From Schoenoplectus triqueter (lineage: Eukaryota > Streptophyta > Magnoliopsida > Poales > Cyperaceae): a DNA stretch of 64,000 bases. Every line of letters starts with the position of its first letter. The first letter of the stretch is position 1. The notes under the pieces were generated by a model. The model was not told the origin of the DNA. It saw only the letters and a program-made list of their open reading frames with translations, and ran no database searches. This document shows, piece by piece, positions 35,608 to 46,300 of this stretch. The position numbers and the translations under genes are program-made. Where the stretch lies: contig CAXKVV010000152.1 of NCBI GenBank assembly GCA_964058805.1, positions 1 to 64,000 of the forward strand. Direction: 5' to 3'.

Positions 35608-36057
35608 GTATATCCCAGGGCGGACCCAATGTAATCCAGGGGGGGGGGCACGTGCCCCCCCTGGATTTTGAAAAATAGTGTTTTTCGGTAATTGACTTCC
35701 CCTGAAAAAATTTTTTGCCCCGCCCCCCTGAATTGTCTGGTTATTTTTATTGAGAAAAAATATTTAATACCATGCATAATGAAATAATTATGCAAAGATA
35801 TCAAAATATAAAGTTACTTAGTCGAAAACTTTGTTCATCAACTTGATTATCTATTACTTTGAGCTTTATTTTATTATTATTTTAATATATAAAATATTAT
35901 TATTTAATAAAAAAAATTATTAGTTAAGTATATATATTAAATTATTAATTTTTTTATTTAGTACCCGATTAGTTAATGGGTTTGAACCCGATAAACCATT
36001 ATAATCCGATAATTACCCTCCCCTAATTAAAATCCTAAATCCGCCACTGGTATATCC
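35608..36057. mobile_element. hAT-type MITE with perfect 8-bp target duplication
   Basis: The element spans 35616-36049 (434 bp), starting CAGGGCGGACC and ending AATCCGCCACTG, imperfect terminal inverted repeats. GTATATCC flanks it on both sides (35608-35615 and 36050-36057). A G-run followed by CACGTGCC and a C-run makes a small hairpin near the left end. No coding capacity. It lies about 200 bp upstream of the PKS1 TATA box. A related, more diverged copy in reverse is at 41528-41925. Confidence 0.9.
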
Positions 36058-36236
36058 TGTATTTGTTTTGAATTGTAACATATGGGTAGAGGCAGTGCCA
36101 GAAATTTAAGCCAACAGATAGTGAATTAATTAATTTTTTTGATCAAATCGCGAACTAATTAATAGTGTTGCGTTGAGTGCGACATTCATTGAATTTACAT
36201 CATTTGAGTTTGTACAGTGTATTCTTCATTTCTTCT

Positions 36237-36571
36237 ATTTAAACCCTTCGTATACCACTAGCTACTCCAACACATACTGGAAGCAATCCAATAATATACA
36301 CACACCCAACAATATTTACTATACTTGTCACTCCAAAGGTATTATTTTATAGTTGTTGTGTTACCATGCATATATGTAGCAAACTAGCAATCTTACCATG
36401 TTTGTCGTTGTGTCACTACTCACCATATATAAACGCATTTAACAAATTTGTTGTTATGTTACAGTAATGCACTTACCGTTTTTTGTGTTTGTGCCACAAC
36501 AACTGCCTCTTTAGGGTTCCGTCACAGTTCAAGAAAAAAAAAACAAGTGCATCTCAATATATCGGTCACTG

Positions 36572-36620
<49 letters not shown>

Positions 36621-36746
36621 GAGTTGCAAGCGATATTCTTATTATATATACACGTATATATCATGGGTTTCCACAATTAATTCCTATTGTTTTTCCATTT
36701 AATATATATCAGAAATATTACTAACTATATATAATCTGTATAATAG
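36237..36746 (+). promoter_or_regulatory. PKS1 core promoter and leader intron
   Basis: A TATTTAAA box (36237-36244) followed by CCCTTCGTATACC is identical in context to the box upstream of PKS2. A short leader exon would run to 36338, where CTCCAAAG is followed by GTATTATTTT, a splice donor conserved in PKS2. The acceptor is at 36745-36746 (TATAATAG), 13 bp before the ATG. The leader intron of about 408 bp contains a (TA)n microsatellite. Conservation in the two copies supports the reading; transcription start is inferred. Confidence 0.65.
36571..36618 (+). repeat. (TA)n microsatellite in the PKS1 leader intron
   Basis: About 20 TA units in a row. The PKS2 leader intron has only short TA runs at the same place (52770-52785). 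Confidence 0.9.
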
Positions 36747-36759
36747 GCCGGGGAAGCAA

Positions 36760-38099
36760 ATGGAAATTTTGAACGAGATACGTGAGGAACAGAGGTCTCA
36801 AGGAACAGCGACAGTGCTCGCAATTGGCTCGGCGACTCCCTCTAATTTCATATACCAATCCCAATATGCCGATTATTTCTTTCGTGTTACGAAGAGCGAG
36901 CACCTTAAAGAACTCAAGCAGGAGTTTCAAAAAATATGTAAGCTAGAAATCCAACAAATTAACACACACATTCATAATAGAATTTTTACATCACGTACAT
37001 GCATACATTAACACATTCACACATGCACATAACTAACATTAATTCATCATCCCAATTTATAGGTGATGACACAAAAATCAACAAACGTCACTTTCACCTC
37101 ACGGAGGAAATGCTCAAAAAGCATCCAAAAATAACTTCAAATAAGGATCAAGAATCACTTGATGCTCGACAAGGCATAGTATTAGGTGCGGTGCCTAGGC
37201 TCGGCCTCATGGCGGCAGAGAAGGCTATTAAAGAGTGGGGCCAGCCAAAGTCGAAGATAACCCACCTACTTTTTCACACCACAACAGGTAGTATTGACAT
37301 GCCTGGTGCTGATCGTCAAATGGTAAGGCTCCTTGGTCTCTCTCCCTCTACCAAGAGATCAATGATGTACCACCAGGGCTGCTCGGGCGGTGGCACGGTG
37401 CTCCGTCTTGCCAAGGATATAGCCGAGAATACTCGATGCACTCGTGTCCTTGTTATCTGCTCAGAGATTTCTCTGACAACCTTTCGTGGGCCATCTGAGG
37501 CGAACAAAGATACTCTCCTACCTCAAGCAATTTTCGGAGATGGGGCGTCTGCTGTGATTGTGGGAGCCCAGCCGGACCTATCAGTTGAGCGTCCTATTTT
37601 TGAAATCATTTCAGCATGTCAAACCATCCTTCCTGGCACAGAGGATGCAATGGTGGGACACATCAGACAAGACGGTCTCACATTACACATGTCACCTCCT
37701 ATGCAAAAACATATCTCAAATAATATCATCAGTATTCTTTCAGAGATCATCGAACCACTCGGGATTATTAATGACTGGAATTCAGCCTTTTGGGCCATGA
37801 ACCCAGGGTGGCCCACTATCCTAGAACAATTGCAGTCAGATTTGGTACTTGACGAGGAAAAGCTTAAGGTGACGAGGCATGTGCTTGCCAATTATGGCAA
37901 CATGATGAGTGCAACCATATTTTTCATGCTTGATGAAATGAGGAAGCAGTCGGCCGAAGAGGGAAAGGCATATGATGGACAATACGGTGTCCTTTTAGGA
38001 TTTGGTGCAGGAATCACCATGGAGACTACCATCTTGCGCGCCAATAAGTACAATGCGCGCAATTTCACTGAATCAGAGGATGACGTATGGACAATTTAA
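36760..38099 (+). CDS. Type III polyketide synthase 1 (chalcone synthase family, His-to-Asn variant)
   Basis: Two coding exons, 36760-36937 and 37063-38099, joined across a 125-bp GT-AG intron that splits the codon of Cys60, the intron place conserved in the chalcone synthase family. Product 404 residues (family usually 390-400). Seen: TATVLAIGSATP near the N-terminus, DARQGI, GQPKSKITHL, DMPGAD, nucleophile Cys166 in YHQGCSGGG, gatekeeper-type Phe217 in FGDG, catalytic Asn339 in YGNMMSA, and GFGAG at 372-376. Odd: Asn306 (MNPGWP) replaces the catalytic His of HPGGP; the CHS Ser338 site is Met341; GFGPG has become GFGAG; one residue is inserted at 136-137 beside the cavity (TTTGSIDMPG). The family condenses malonyl-CoA onto a starter CoA in the cytosol, so substrate and even activity are open here. 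The frame is intact and has a close paralogue at 51294-52632. Confidence 0.9.
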
Positions 38100-38175
38100 T
38101 TGACTACATGTATTCTCGTAATAAATTAATTAAGCTCATATGGTATAATGAGCAAAATTAATACTAGCTATTTGA

Positions 38176-38656
38176 ACGGATGGAATACCCGCAAAAATAT
38201 TTGTATTTTGTTTTGGTGCAGTCGTTTTCATTTCAAACGATGTAGTTTATATTCAAATTTTTGCAATGGTGTGCACAAGATCTGTTAGTAAGATTTTATC
38301 ATGATGAATTTAGAGTTTCTTTCTGATCAACCTTATATCAAGAACGTAGTGCCAGTATAATAAAAATGGCGGTGAAATTTACTTATCAGTATTGACATTT
38401 TTTTTTATAAAATCAACACTAAAAATAAACAATCGGTGTCAGTTTTGTTATAACACCGATACTAATATCTTAAGCGTAATTTTTGTTTTGTTATCCGACA
38501 CAAAACTGACGATAGTAATTAGCATTTTGTACTTAATTATGTAAATATTTTTCATCATAATTATAAAGAGATCGATTGCAACCATATAAAGGAAAAAATA
38601 ACAAAATGAGGTTTAGCCCACTAGTTATCTAGGGACTAATATACCGGGTCAACAAA
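38176..38656 (+). repeat. PKS downstream block, copy 1
   Basis: From CGGATGGAATACCCGC to ACCGGGTCAACAAAAATG this matches 42452-42957 at roughly 95% by eye, in the same orientation. A weaker, inverted relation to DNA downstream of PKS2 is limited to the GGTATTCCATG text near 51200. No coding function. Ends lack TG/CA and target duplications, so these are not LTRs. Confidence 0.85.
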
Positions 38657-39030
38657 AATGAGGTTGAACTCACTCTACCCAAAACCCTTTCTTGACAAAT
38701 TGGATAGTTCTAAACTGATTTAACTGAATAGTTCCGTATGGAGTTGGCAAAAATTGATCATAATCCGTCCGACTCATTCGGATGTGAATTTAAATTCTGA
38801 CTTTTCAAAAATCAAATTGATCCGACACAATTATATCCGATTTGAAATCAAATAACTTACAATACAATTAAAATCAATTTAAAATTGAAAAAAATCAATA
38901 CATGAATTAACTTGACTAGATCAAATTTCTTCCGGTATCGATGGCATGAAGTCAAACCCGAAACCGATCCGGTCCATCCAAAGCTGAACTTGACATGACA
39001 CATTTCTTTGCCGCATCTAGTCCATTAGGT
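38657..39030 (+). other. Intergenic DNA downstream of PKS1
   Basis: No gene. A segment around 38665-38740 (ACCCTTTCTTGACAAATTGG, GTTCTAAAC) is matched on the opposite strand at 59985-60060, so it belongs to the duplicated PKS flank. Confidence 0.55.
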
Positions 39031-39472
39031 CTTTTTGTTGAAAATATAAACTTAATTAATATTTTCTTGAAGTTTGTTGTCCAGTCAATATAATTTAAGG
39101 CTGATTCATTAGGAATTTTAACAGACCATCCGAACTTTGTTTTAGGTATATGAGCTATGGATTTAAAGCTCTTAAAGTCTAGTTTTTAATGGTTCAAGTT
39201 TCAAGTAGATTGGAGTTTTCTAGAGATAGGTCAGATTTGACTGGGCTACTTAGTTTTCTGTTTTTATATTTATTATGAATTTTAGAGTTTTCCTTTGATG
39301 TTTTGGCTCTATAAATAGAGTTGTAATATGTTACTTTGCAAGACAATGCAAGAAAGATAATATAATAGAGAATTACAAAGAGTCTTTCAGATAAGAAATT
39401 GTTTATTTCCTCTATCTCTTATCTCTACCACTATATGAATTGTATCCATTATTAAATATACTCAACACTTTT
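39031..39472 (+). mobile_element. Copia-like solo LTR with CTTTT target duplication
   Basis: TGTTGAAAATATAAAC starts at 39036 and TATACTCAACA ends at 39467 (432 bp), with TGTTGA and TCAACA as short inverted ends. CTTTT flanks it at 39031-39035 and 39468-39472. A TATAAATAG box lies at about 39311. Size and termini fit Ty1/copia LTRs. The matched flank in arm B (59950-59985) shows no such insertion. Confidence 0.88.
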
Positions 39473-39990
39473 ATCAATAGACATAAGGATGATATCTCTT
39501 ATCTATGACATTTTACTATTTTCCACTCATCTCCTCACAAGTTGCTACTATTTTCTACTTAGCATATAAGTTCTGTTGTCCTTTCACAAGGAAGGAATGA
39601 GGCTGAACTGACTTGATTACCATGTTTTAATGTTTAGCAGTGCGCACAACATTTCCATATATCCGTCATACTTTGACAAAAAGTCTACACTTATAGTTAG
39701 CATATACAATTTTTTGTTCGACAGAAGGTTAGGAATATTCTTTTATGCCTTTGAAAGTCGGTGATGGTGATCAATTCATCATTTTTTTATAAAAAAAATG
39801 ATGATTAACATATACAACTTATCCAATGTGTGCTGATAGCATGTTAACCAGTGCTTTATTAAGAATCATTTTATAAATAGCAAGCAATTACCTACTATTA
39901 GTATATTAATTTTCTTTAAGAAAAGATAGAAAATAATTACGTACAAGTATTGGATGTCTTCCGTTGTTTGTTTAGAACTTATATTGATGA
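39473..39990 (+). repeat. Fragments of PKS flanking blocks
   Basis: 39480-39600 (CATTTTACTATTTTCCACTC, then CTTTCACAAGG) matches arm B 59940-59845 in reverse. 39680-39990 matches 30140-30420 directly (TATAGTTAGCAT, GTCGGTGATGGTGATC, AAGAAAAGATA). The second is the start of another upstream block that no longer leads to a PKS gene. No ORF. Confidence 0.75.
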
Positions 39991-40293
39991 TTCTGAAAGC
40001 AACTCGAACTCTAATTATACGTACTATCTCCCAATCCCATGTATTAGTTTCTCCGATGCCAATCTTTCACACATTTTTATTATGAAAACACTTATAGTTA
40101 GATAATGCTCAATTAGCATGTCATATTCTTGGAATAATCGCATGGGGAGATAAAATTACGTAATAGTGTGAGTAGTTTGGTATAATTTGGTAATTAATTC
40201 TAATTGGGATAAATGTCTGCATGAACACACCCCCATCTTACTTTGTAATATATATGAAATGAGCCATGAGAAATGAAAAAAATTATGTTAAGA

Positions 40294-41950
40294 CACTACA
40301 ATAGGAAGTATCTTAGATAACATATTTTAACAATTCTTATAAGTCAAACTCAATGTAAAAAGAGTCAATGACATTACCCAAATATTGAGAACTTTTTATA
40401 TAATAATTTTTAATAAAAAAATATTATTAAAATAAAGTCCTGACATACCAATAAGTTAAATATTTCTTTAACAATGATTTCTCAAAAAAACCATAGTTAA
40501 ATACCACTTTAACAATGATTTCTTATAAAGAACTATTATTAAAGATAGTATTTAGCTGCAATTTTGATAAAAATTTATTGCTAAATGTTGATATTTGAAT
40601 TTTGGTTCTCATAGAAAAGAATCCATCAATGGTATTCTACCATTTTGCTCCCCAAATTGCTAGATTTATTAATTTCACCATTTGTTCATCCCGATTCAAC
40701 GATCCACAAATCAAAATTAAAAAAATCAAATCTCATGGAATACCAATTTTGTTCCTCAGTTTCATATATAAAAGTGAGGTGAGGGATAGAGAAAGAGAAA
40801 GAAATAGAAAAAGGAAAGAACCAAAAAACAATAAAATCGAAATTCGGCAATTTCTATTTCAGAAGACAATATTTTTTATAAGAAATTTCGATTGAAGCAT
40901 TTTATGTGGTCATGAAAATCTTGCAACGAACTCCGGCGATCTTCGTGGCAAAAAAAAAACTCACTTGACCCTGAAAAATATATTTGAAGTTTCAATATTT
41001 TTTTTCATTTTTTTTCTTATAAATTGTGTTAATATTGATATCATTAAATGATTAAGATGTATTGTTGAGTAAATATATTTTTTATCGAATTGAGTAATTT
41101 TATTTACAACCAAGGCGTGAGGCAGTGGAATCCAAACCCTTCTTTCAAGAACACCACATTTTAGCAAAGAAAAACATAATATATAATAATGTCTGTTCTT
41201 ATATAATTAATTTACCTTCATTTTTCATTGTGTACTAATTGTTCTTGGTTAAAGTTATATTTTTTTAAAATGACATTTAACGATAATTTTTAACTAAAAA
41301 TAATTGCTAAAGCATACTTTAATAATGATTCTTAGCTACAAATATTATTAAAGATTCATTTATTATTATTTTTTTAACTAAGAGCTATTGCTAAAGACTC
41401 TTTTAGCAATGATTCTGAGGTAAAAATAGTTGTTAAAGGTACTCTTCCAAGAATATTTTAATAACACAATTTAGCAATAGTTGTTTATACTTTTTATAAT
41501 ATTTCGCTTCAAAATCGTTGTTGAATTCAGGGGCAATTATCGGATTGTAATGCTTATCGGGTTCAAACTCATTAACTATTCGGACACTAAATAAAAAATT
41601 AATAATTTAATATATATATTCTTACCTAATAAAAACTATTAAAATAAAAATATTTTATATATTAAAAATAACAACAAAATAAAACTCAAAATAATAGATA
41701 ATCAAGTTGATGAAGAAAGTTTTCCTCTACGGAACTTTATATTTTGACATCTTTGCATAATTATTTCATTATGCAGGATATTAAATATTTTTCTCAATAA
41801 AAACTCTCAGACAATTTAGGGAGGACAAAATAAATTTCAAAAAGAACAAATTACAGAAAGTATGATCTAAAAGTACTATTTTTCAAAATCCAAAGGCAAC
41901 CCCGCCACACATATAGCAGCCCCTGGTTGAATCTCTTTTTCTAACACAAT
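40294..41950. mobile_element. Non-autonomous CACTA fragment
   Basis: Begins CACTACAATAGGAAG at 40294 and carries repeated TTAGCAATGATT / AGCTATTGCTAAAG-type subterminal motifs near 40330-40560 and 41270-41500. Its middle (40600-40960) is related to the middle of the CACTA element at 58065-59346 (CCATTTGTTCATCC, the purine run after TATATAAA, GATTGAAGCATTTTATG). No right terminus of TGTAGTG type was found; the right part is interrupted by the hAT MITE at 41528. Confidence 0.5.
41520..41933. mobile_element. hAT-type MITE, second copy, inverted
   Basis: 41528-41925 starts CAGGGGC and ends AGCCCCTG, flanked by GTTGAATT and GTTGAATC, an 8-bp duplication with one mismatch. The interior is the reverse complement of the MITE at 35616-36049 with many changes (shared AATAGATAATCAAGTTGATG, TTTGCATAATTATTTCATTATGCA split here). 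Confidence 0.75.
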
Positions 41951-42450
41951 TTAAATTAGGGATTGTAATTAATTAATTAATATCCAAACAAAGAAAGAGA
42001 CTTTCTTTTTTAGAAAAATAATTGACTCCATCCCCACTCGTGATAGGCGGGGGCCTGGGAATCTAGGCTGCCGGATGGCAACTTCACCAATCCCACAAAA
42101 TGATTAATTTAACTGGACCGAAGAATTCGATCACTAATAACAATTAGCTCAGTCCGTGTAGATACGCACACTGTAATCCACATGAACTGTAAAACTGTAA
42201 ATTTTGAGTGCTTTTATAAGATATAGTGTGTTCTCACTTCGGAGTTCTAATGACATGGGACTAATGAGACGCATTAGTCCGGTTCCGGAAATCCTACTAT
42301 CCCATTCATTGATTGGTTTAATAAATGATCAATTGATTTTTAGATTTTTGACATATATTTGCGTCTTGAGAATTTTATCATTTCTTGAATTGGATGTCTG
42401 ATGCTTGCTCAATCAATCAATTGTTTTTTTTTCCCAAAAAAGTAAATTGA
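41951..42450. other. Unassigned intergenic DNA
   Basis: A moderately GC-rich stretch around 42025-42110 (GATAGGCGGGGGCCTGGG) lies in A/T-rich DNA. I recognise no gene, repeat end or RNA gene. Confidence 0.4.
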
Positions 42451-42957
42451 GCGGATGGAATACCCGCAAAAATATTTGTATTTTGTTTTGGTGCAGTCGC
42501 CTTCATTTCAAACGATGTAGTTTATATTCAAATTTTTGCTATGGTGTGCACAAGATCTGTTAGTAAGATTTTATCATGATGAATTTAGCGTTTCTTTCTG
42601 ATCAACCTTATATCAAGAACGTAGTGCCAGTTTAAAAAAAAATGACAGTGAAATTTACTTATCAGTATTGACTTTTTTTTTTATAAAATCAACACTAAAA
42701 ATAAATAATCAGTGTCTGTTTTGTTATAACACCGATACTAATATCTGAAGCGTAATTTTTGTTTTGCTATCTGACACAAAACATTATTATCCGACACAAA
42801 ACTGACGATAGTAATTAGCATTTCTGTACTTAATTATGTAAATATTTGTCATCATAATTATAAAGAGATCGATGGCAACCATATAAAGGGAAAAAATAAC
42901 AAAATGAGGTTTAGCCCACTAGTTATCTAGGGACTAATATACCGGGTCAACAAAAAT
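42451..42957 (+). repeat. PKS downstream block, copy 2
   Basis: Near-identical direct repeat of 38176-38656. Differences include an extra 20-bp repeat of the CCGACACAAAAC text near 42770-42800. It ends where the LINE sequence begins, and no PKS gene precedes it; the DNA on its left is unrelated. Confidence 0.85.
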
Positions 42958-43383
42958 GGATATTAAACAAGCTTTCCTTCAATTGGCCAGTATGCTCACA
43001 GCTGATGATAAAATTAGGGCCGCAAATCTATTATGGTGTATATGGAAGGCTCGTAAGCAGAGGTCTTGGAGGGGAGAAGGATGAATCCACTCGCAGTAGT
43101 CCGACAGGCACAGGCTATGGTAGATAGCTCCCAGAACCTGCCAACCGTTGAAAAATGATTGGGCACTCCTCATGTTCTCCCGAAAGGAAAAAAAAAGTAA
43201 TATTAGTTGATGGCTCTTGGGACCAAACGAGGAGGGCAGAGGCAGCCATTGTCGGGTATGACATAAAGGATAAAATTGAAGCAATGAGGTGTTGGGCTTT
43301 CTTTGCAGTAGACGCCTTCTGTGTAGAAGCCAATGGGGCCTGGAAAGCTATAAACGGGCTCCAGACAGATGGACTAGCGCATG

Positions 43384-46300
43384 GGGGTGGGTAGGCCTGT
43401 CAACGAGACCCGTTTACCCGTTATTCCGTTCCGTTTCGTGGACACGGAACGGTAAACGGAATGAAATTTTGCTTCGTTTGCGAAACGAAATGGCAGACGC
43501 AAATGGTATTGGTTTCGTCTGCGAAACGGAACGATTAATGCAAATTGATTCTGTCGTTTCGTTAATTTTTGTTTGCGTTTAGAATTCAACGGAGCTGCAA
43601 TTCTAGCGATTGCAGGGTTAATATCAGCGGAGAAATAGATAGGTAAAAAAACCCTAGGTTGGTGGATCCGCCGCTCATTCCCGTCTCTCTCTCTCTCTCG
43701 GGAGAGAAATCTTTGTCTGTCGTCGCCGTCGACCCTTGAGTGATCTGTCGGCTTGGCCGATCTGTTCGACTGTTCCCCCTCCTTGCCATCTCATCATTTC
43801 TTCGTTGTTTGTTTCCCCTCCTAGCTCGCGAAATGAGGCTGTCGGTTCCTTATTTCGATGACAGATCTGACCAGAAAATCTGACCAGAAAATCGTCACCT
43901 CCGGTTGTGTTAAGGAAAAGGGAAACCATGGAGAACCCTTACTTATATATGGCTTGGAGGGAGAAAAAAGGAAGAACCGAAAGAAAGAAAAAAAAAAGAG
44001 AGAGGCCGGAGAGAAAGTAAGAAAGAAGGAAAGGAAAAGAGAGAAAGGAAGTCAAGGTCAGTGAGCAAATCTTTAACAGAAGGTATTTTTCTTCTAATTT
44101 CTATTTCTTTTCTTCGATTTTTTTGTTTTTTTGTTATTTTTCTTTTGCTTTTACAAGTCGCATGTCACTGATTTTTTTTTTCTTTTTGTTCTTGCTACTG
44201 TCTATGCAGGTTTGCTTTTTTGCTATCAGTTTATTTCACTCTAACTATTGATCTTTGACTTGGCTAGCTAAGGATGAGTGATGAAGACAGACAATTAGGG
44301 TCAGGGACTGTCAGTGAGCCTGATATCTCATCTAATGAGTATGAACTTGAACTCCTTTTTCTTTACTTGACTAGCTTGTTTGAGTTGCTTTTTGAGAACT
44401 ATAAATGTTTGAAAGATGCTCACTGGCAGAACTTGCTTGTTTAGAAATTACTTGTTTGAGAAATTGCTTGCTTATAAATTGCTTGTTAGAAATTGCTTGC
44501 TAGAAATTACTTGTTAGAAATTAGACTTATTTAGAAATTGCTTGCTTAGAAATTACTTGTGTACTTGCTGGTTTAAGCAAGTATGTGCTTGATCTGAAAT
44601 TGAAATTGATACTATGCTTAATCTGAATGAATTGCTTGTTTAGAAATTGCTTGTATCGTGTCCTCATTTTCTTGGCTTGGCTTTCTATGACTTAGCATGG
44701 GCATGGGGCTAAATCAAGAGACCCAAGAGGAAATACAAAGGATACAAACTGATGCAAACAATGACCCTACAGATGGTGTTAATGCACCAGAATCAGAAAG
44801 ACCCTAAAAAAAGAGGAAAACTAGGACAACACTAACCTCTGATGTATGGAAACATTTCAAAAAGGGGCATGATCAGGAAGATGGCAGCTATGATGCTATA
44901 TGCAACTATTGTGGGCAAGTCTTTAAGATAGGTTGTTAAAGGAGCACCAGCTCCTTGAGGCACCACATAACTAAAAGTTGCAAGAAAATTCCTCACAACA
45001 TCAGGCACAAACCTGATGCCATGCAAAAATGGTTGCAGGCTAGCAATACAACAACAGGTACAAACCTAATTCTAAACAGGTACCAACTATATTTCTTAGT
45101 TGCATGTTCTAACTTAAATTATTTCATGTTAGGAGGGCAATCTCCTACTAATTGGGTGTTTAATCAAATGAGGTGTAGAAAAGGCCTTGCAAGAATGGTG
45201 ATTGCACACGAATACCCATTCTTAAGTGATTTACAACACTTTTTTAAAATGCCCTCAAGAAATACTATTAGAGCTGATTGCATTGGTATTTATGAAGAGG
45301 AAAAAGATCTTTTGTATAAGTTGTTTAGCAAGTTAGAATGTAAATTCAGTTTTACTAGTGACTTGTGGACAAGTAAGGGCAAAGATAGGGGTTTCATGAC
45401 CCTTACAGTTCATTACATAGATGACGATTGGCATTTAAGAAAGAGAACAATCACATTTGCCCCATTGCCCAGTCCCCACACTGGTAAGCAAATAGCTGAT
45501 GCTATTATGGAAAAACTGGTACTATGGAACATGGACCAAAAAGCTTTCTGTCTTGTCCTTGACAATTCCAGTGCAAATGATGCTTGCATTAACAAAATCC
45601 TCAATGAAACATCTATTAAAAATACACTTCCAGTTAAAGGGGTAGTTTTTCATCAAAGATGTGGTTGTCACATCTTGAACTTGATTGTTCAAGATGGATT
45701 GGCTGTGCTGGATGGTGAGATAAGTTTGATTCGGATGCGATGAAGTATATTCGTCATTCGCAATCCAGGATGGAAAAATTCAAGTTGGCAGTAGCTCAGG
45801 TATATCTTTAAAAGTTATCTTTCTAACATTGTGTACTTATCTTTGGATGTTATTTTTCTAACATTATATGATTATGATGCATTGTAGGTTAATGCTCCAG
45901 ATAAAAAGCCTGCCTGGGATGTCCAAACAAGGTGGAACTCCACATATTTGATGTTGGAGTTAGCCTTGGAGCTAAGGGAGGCCATTAGTAGATATGCTGC
46001 CCTTGATAGAAGGTTTATTCTAAACTCATCTGAAGTTGATTGGGACAAAATGAAAGCTCTAATGGAGTGCTTGAAAATATTTTATGATGCCACACTAAAG
46101 TTGAGTGGCACCAAGTATCCAACACTTAACTTATTTTTTCCTGAGTTTTGTGAGATATATCTTAAAATAAAAAAATGGAGAGTAGTCCACATTCATTCAT
46201 AGTTCAGATGAGTTTAGAAATATTTGCAAAATAGAATAAGTATTGGGCCAATGGGAATATGTTGTTAGCAATTGCTTGTGTGCTTGATCCTAGATATAAA

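Noticed and set aside
36448..36702. Tyr/Ile-repeat protein at 36448-36702
   Set aside because: Readthrough of the (TA)n microsatellite in the PKS1 leader intron.
36999..38099. PKS1 starting at 36999 as a 366-residue protein
   Set aside because: The first 22 codons are intron read-through. The joined exons from 36760 restore the family N-terminus and Cys60.
38176..42957. The 0.5-kb direct repeats as LTRs
   Set aside because: No TG...CA termini or flanking duplication; the DNA between them has no retrotransposon gene.
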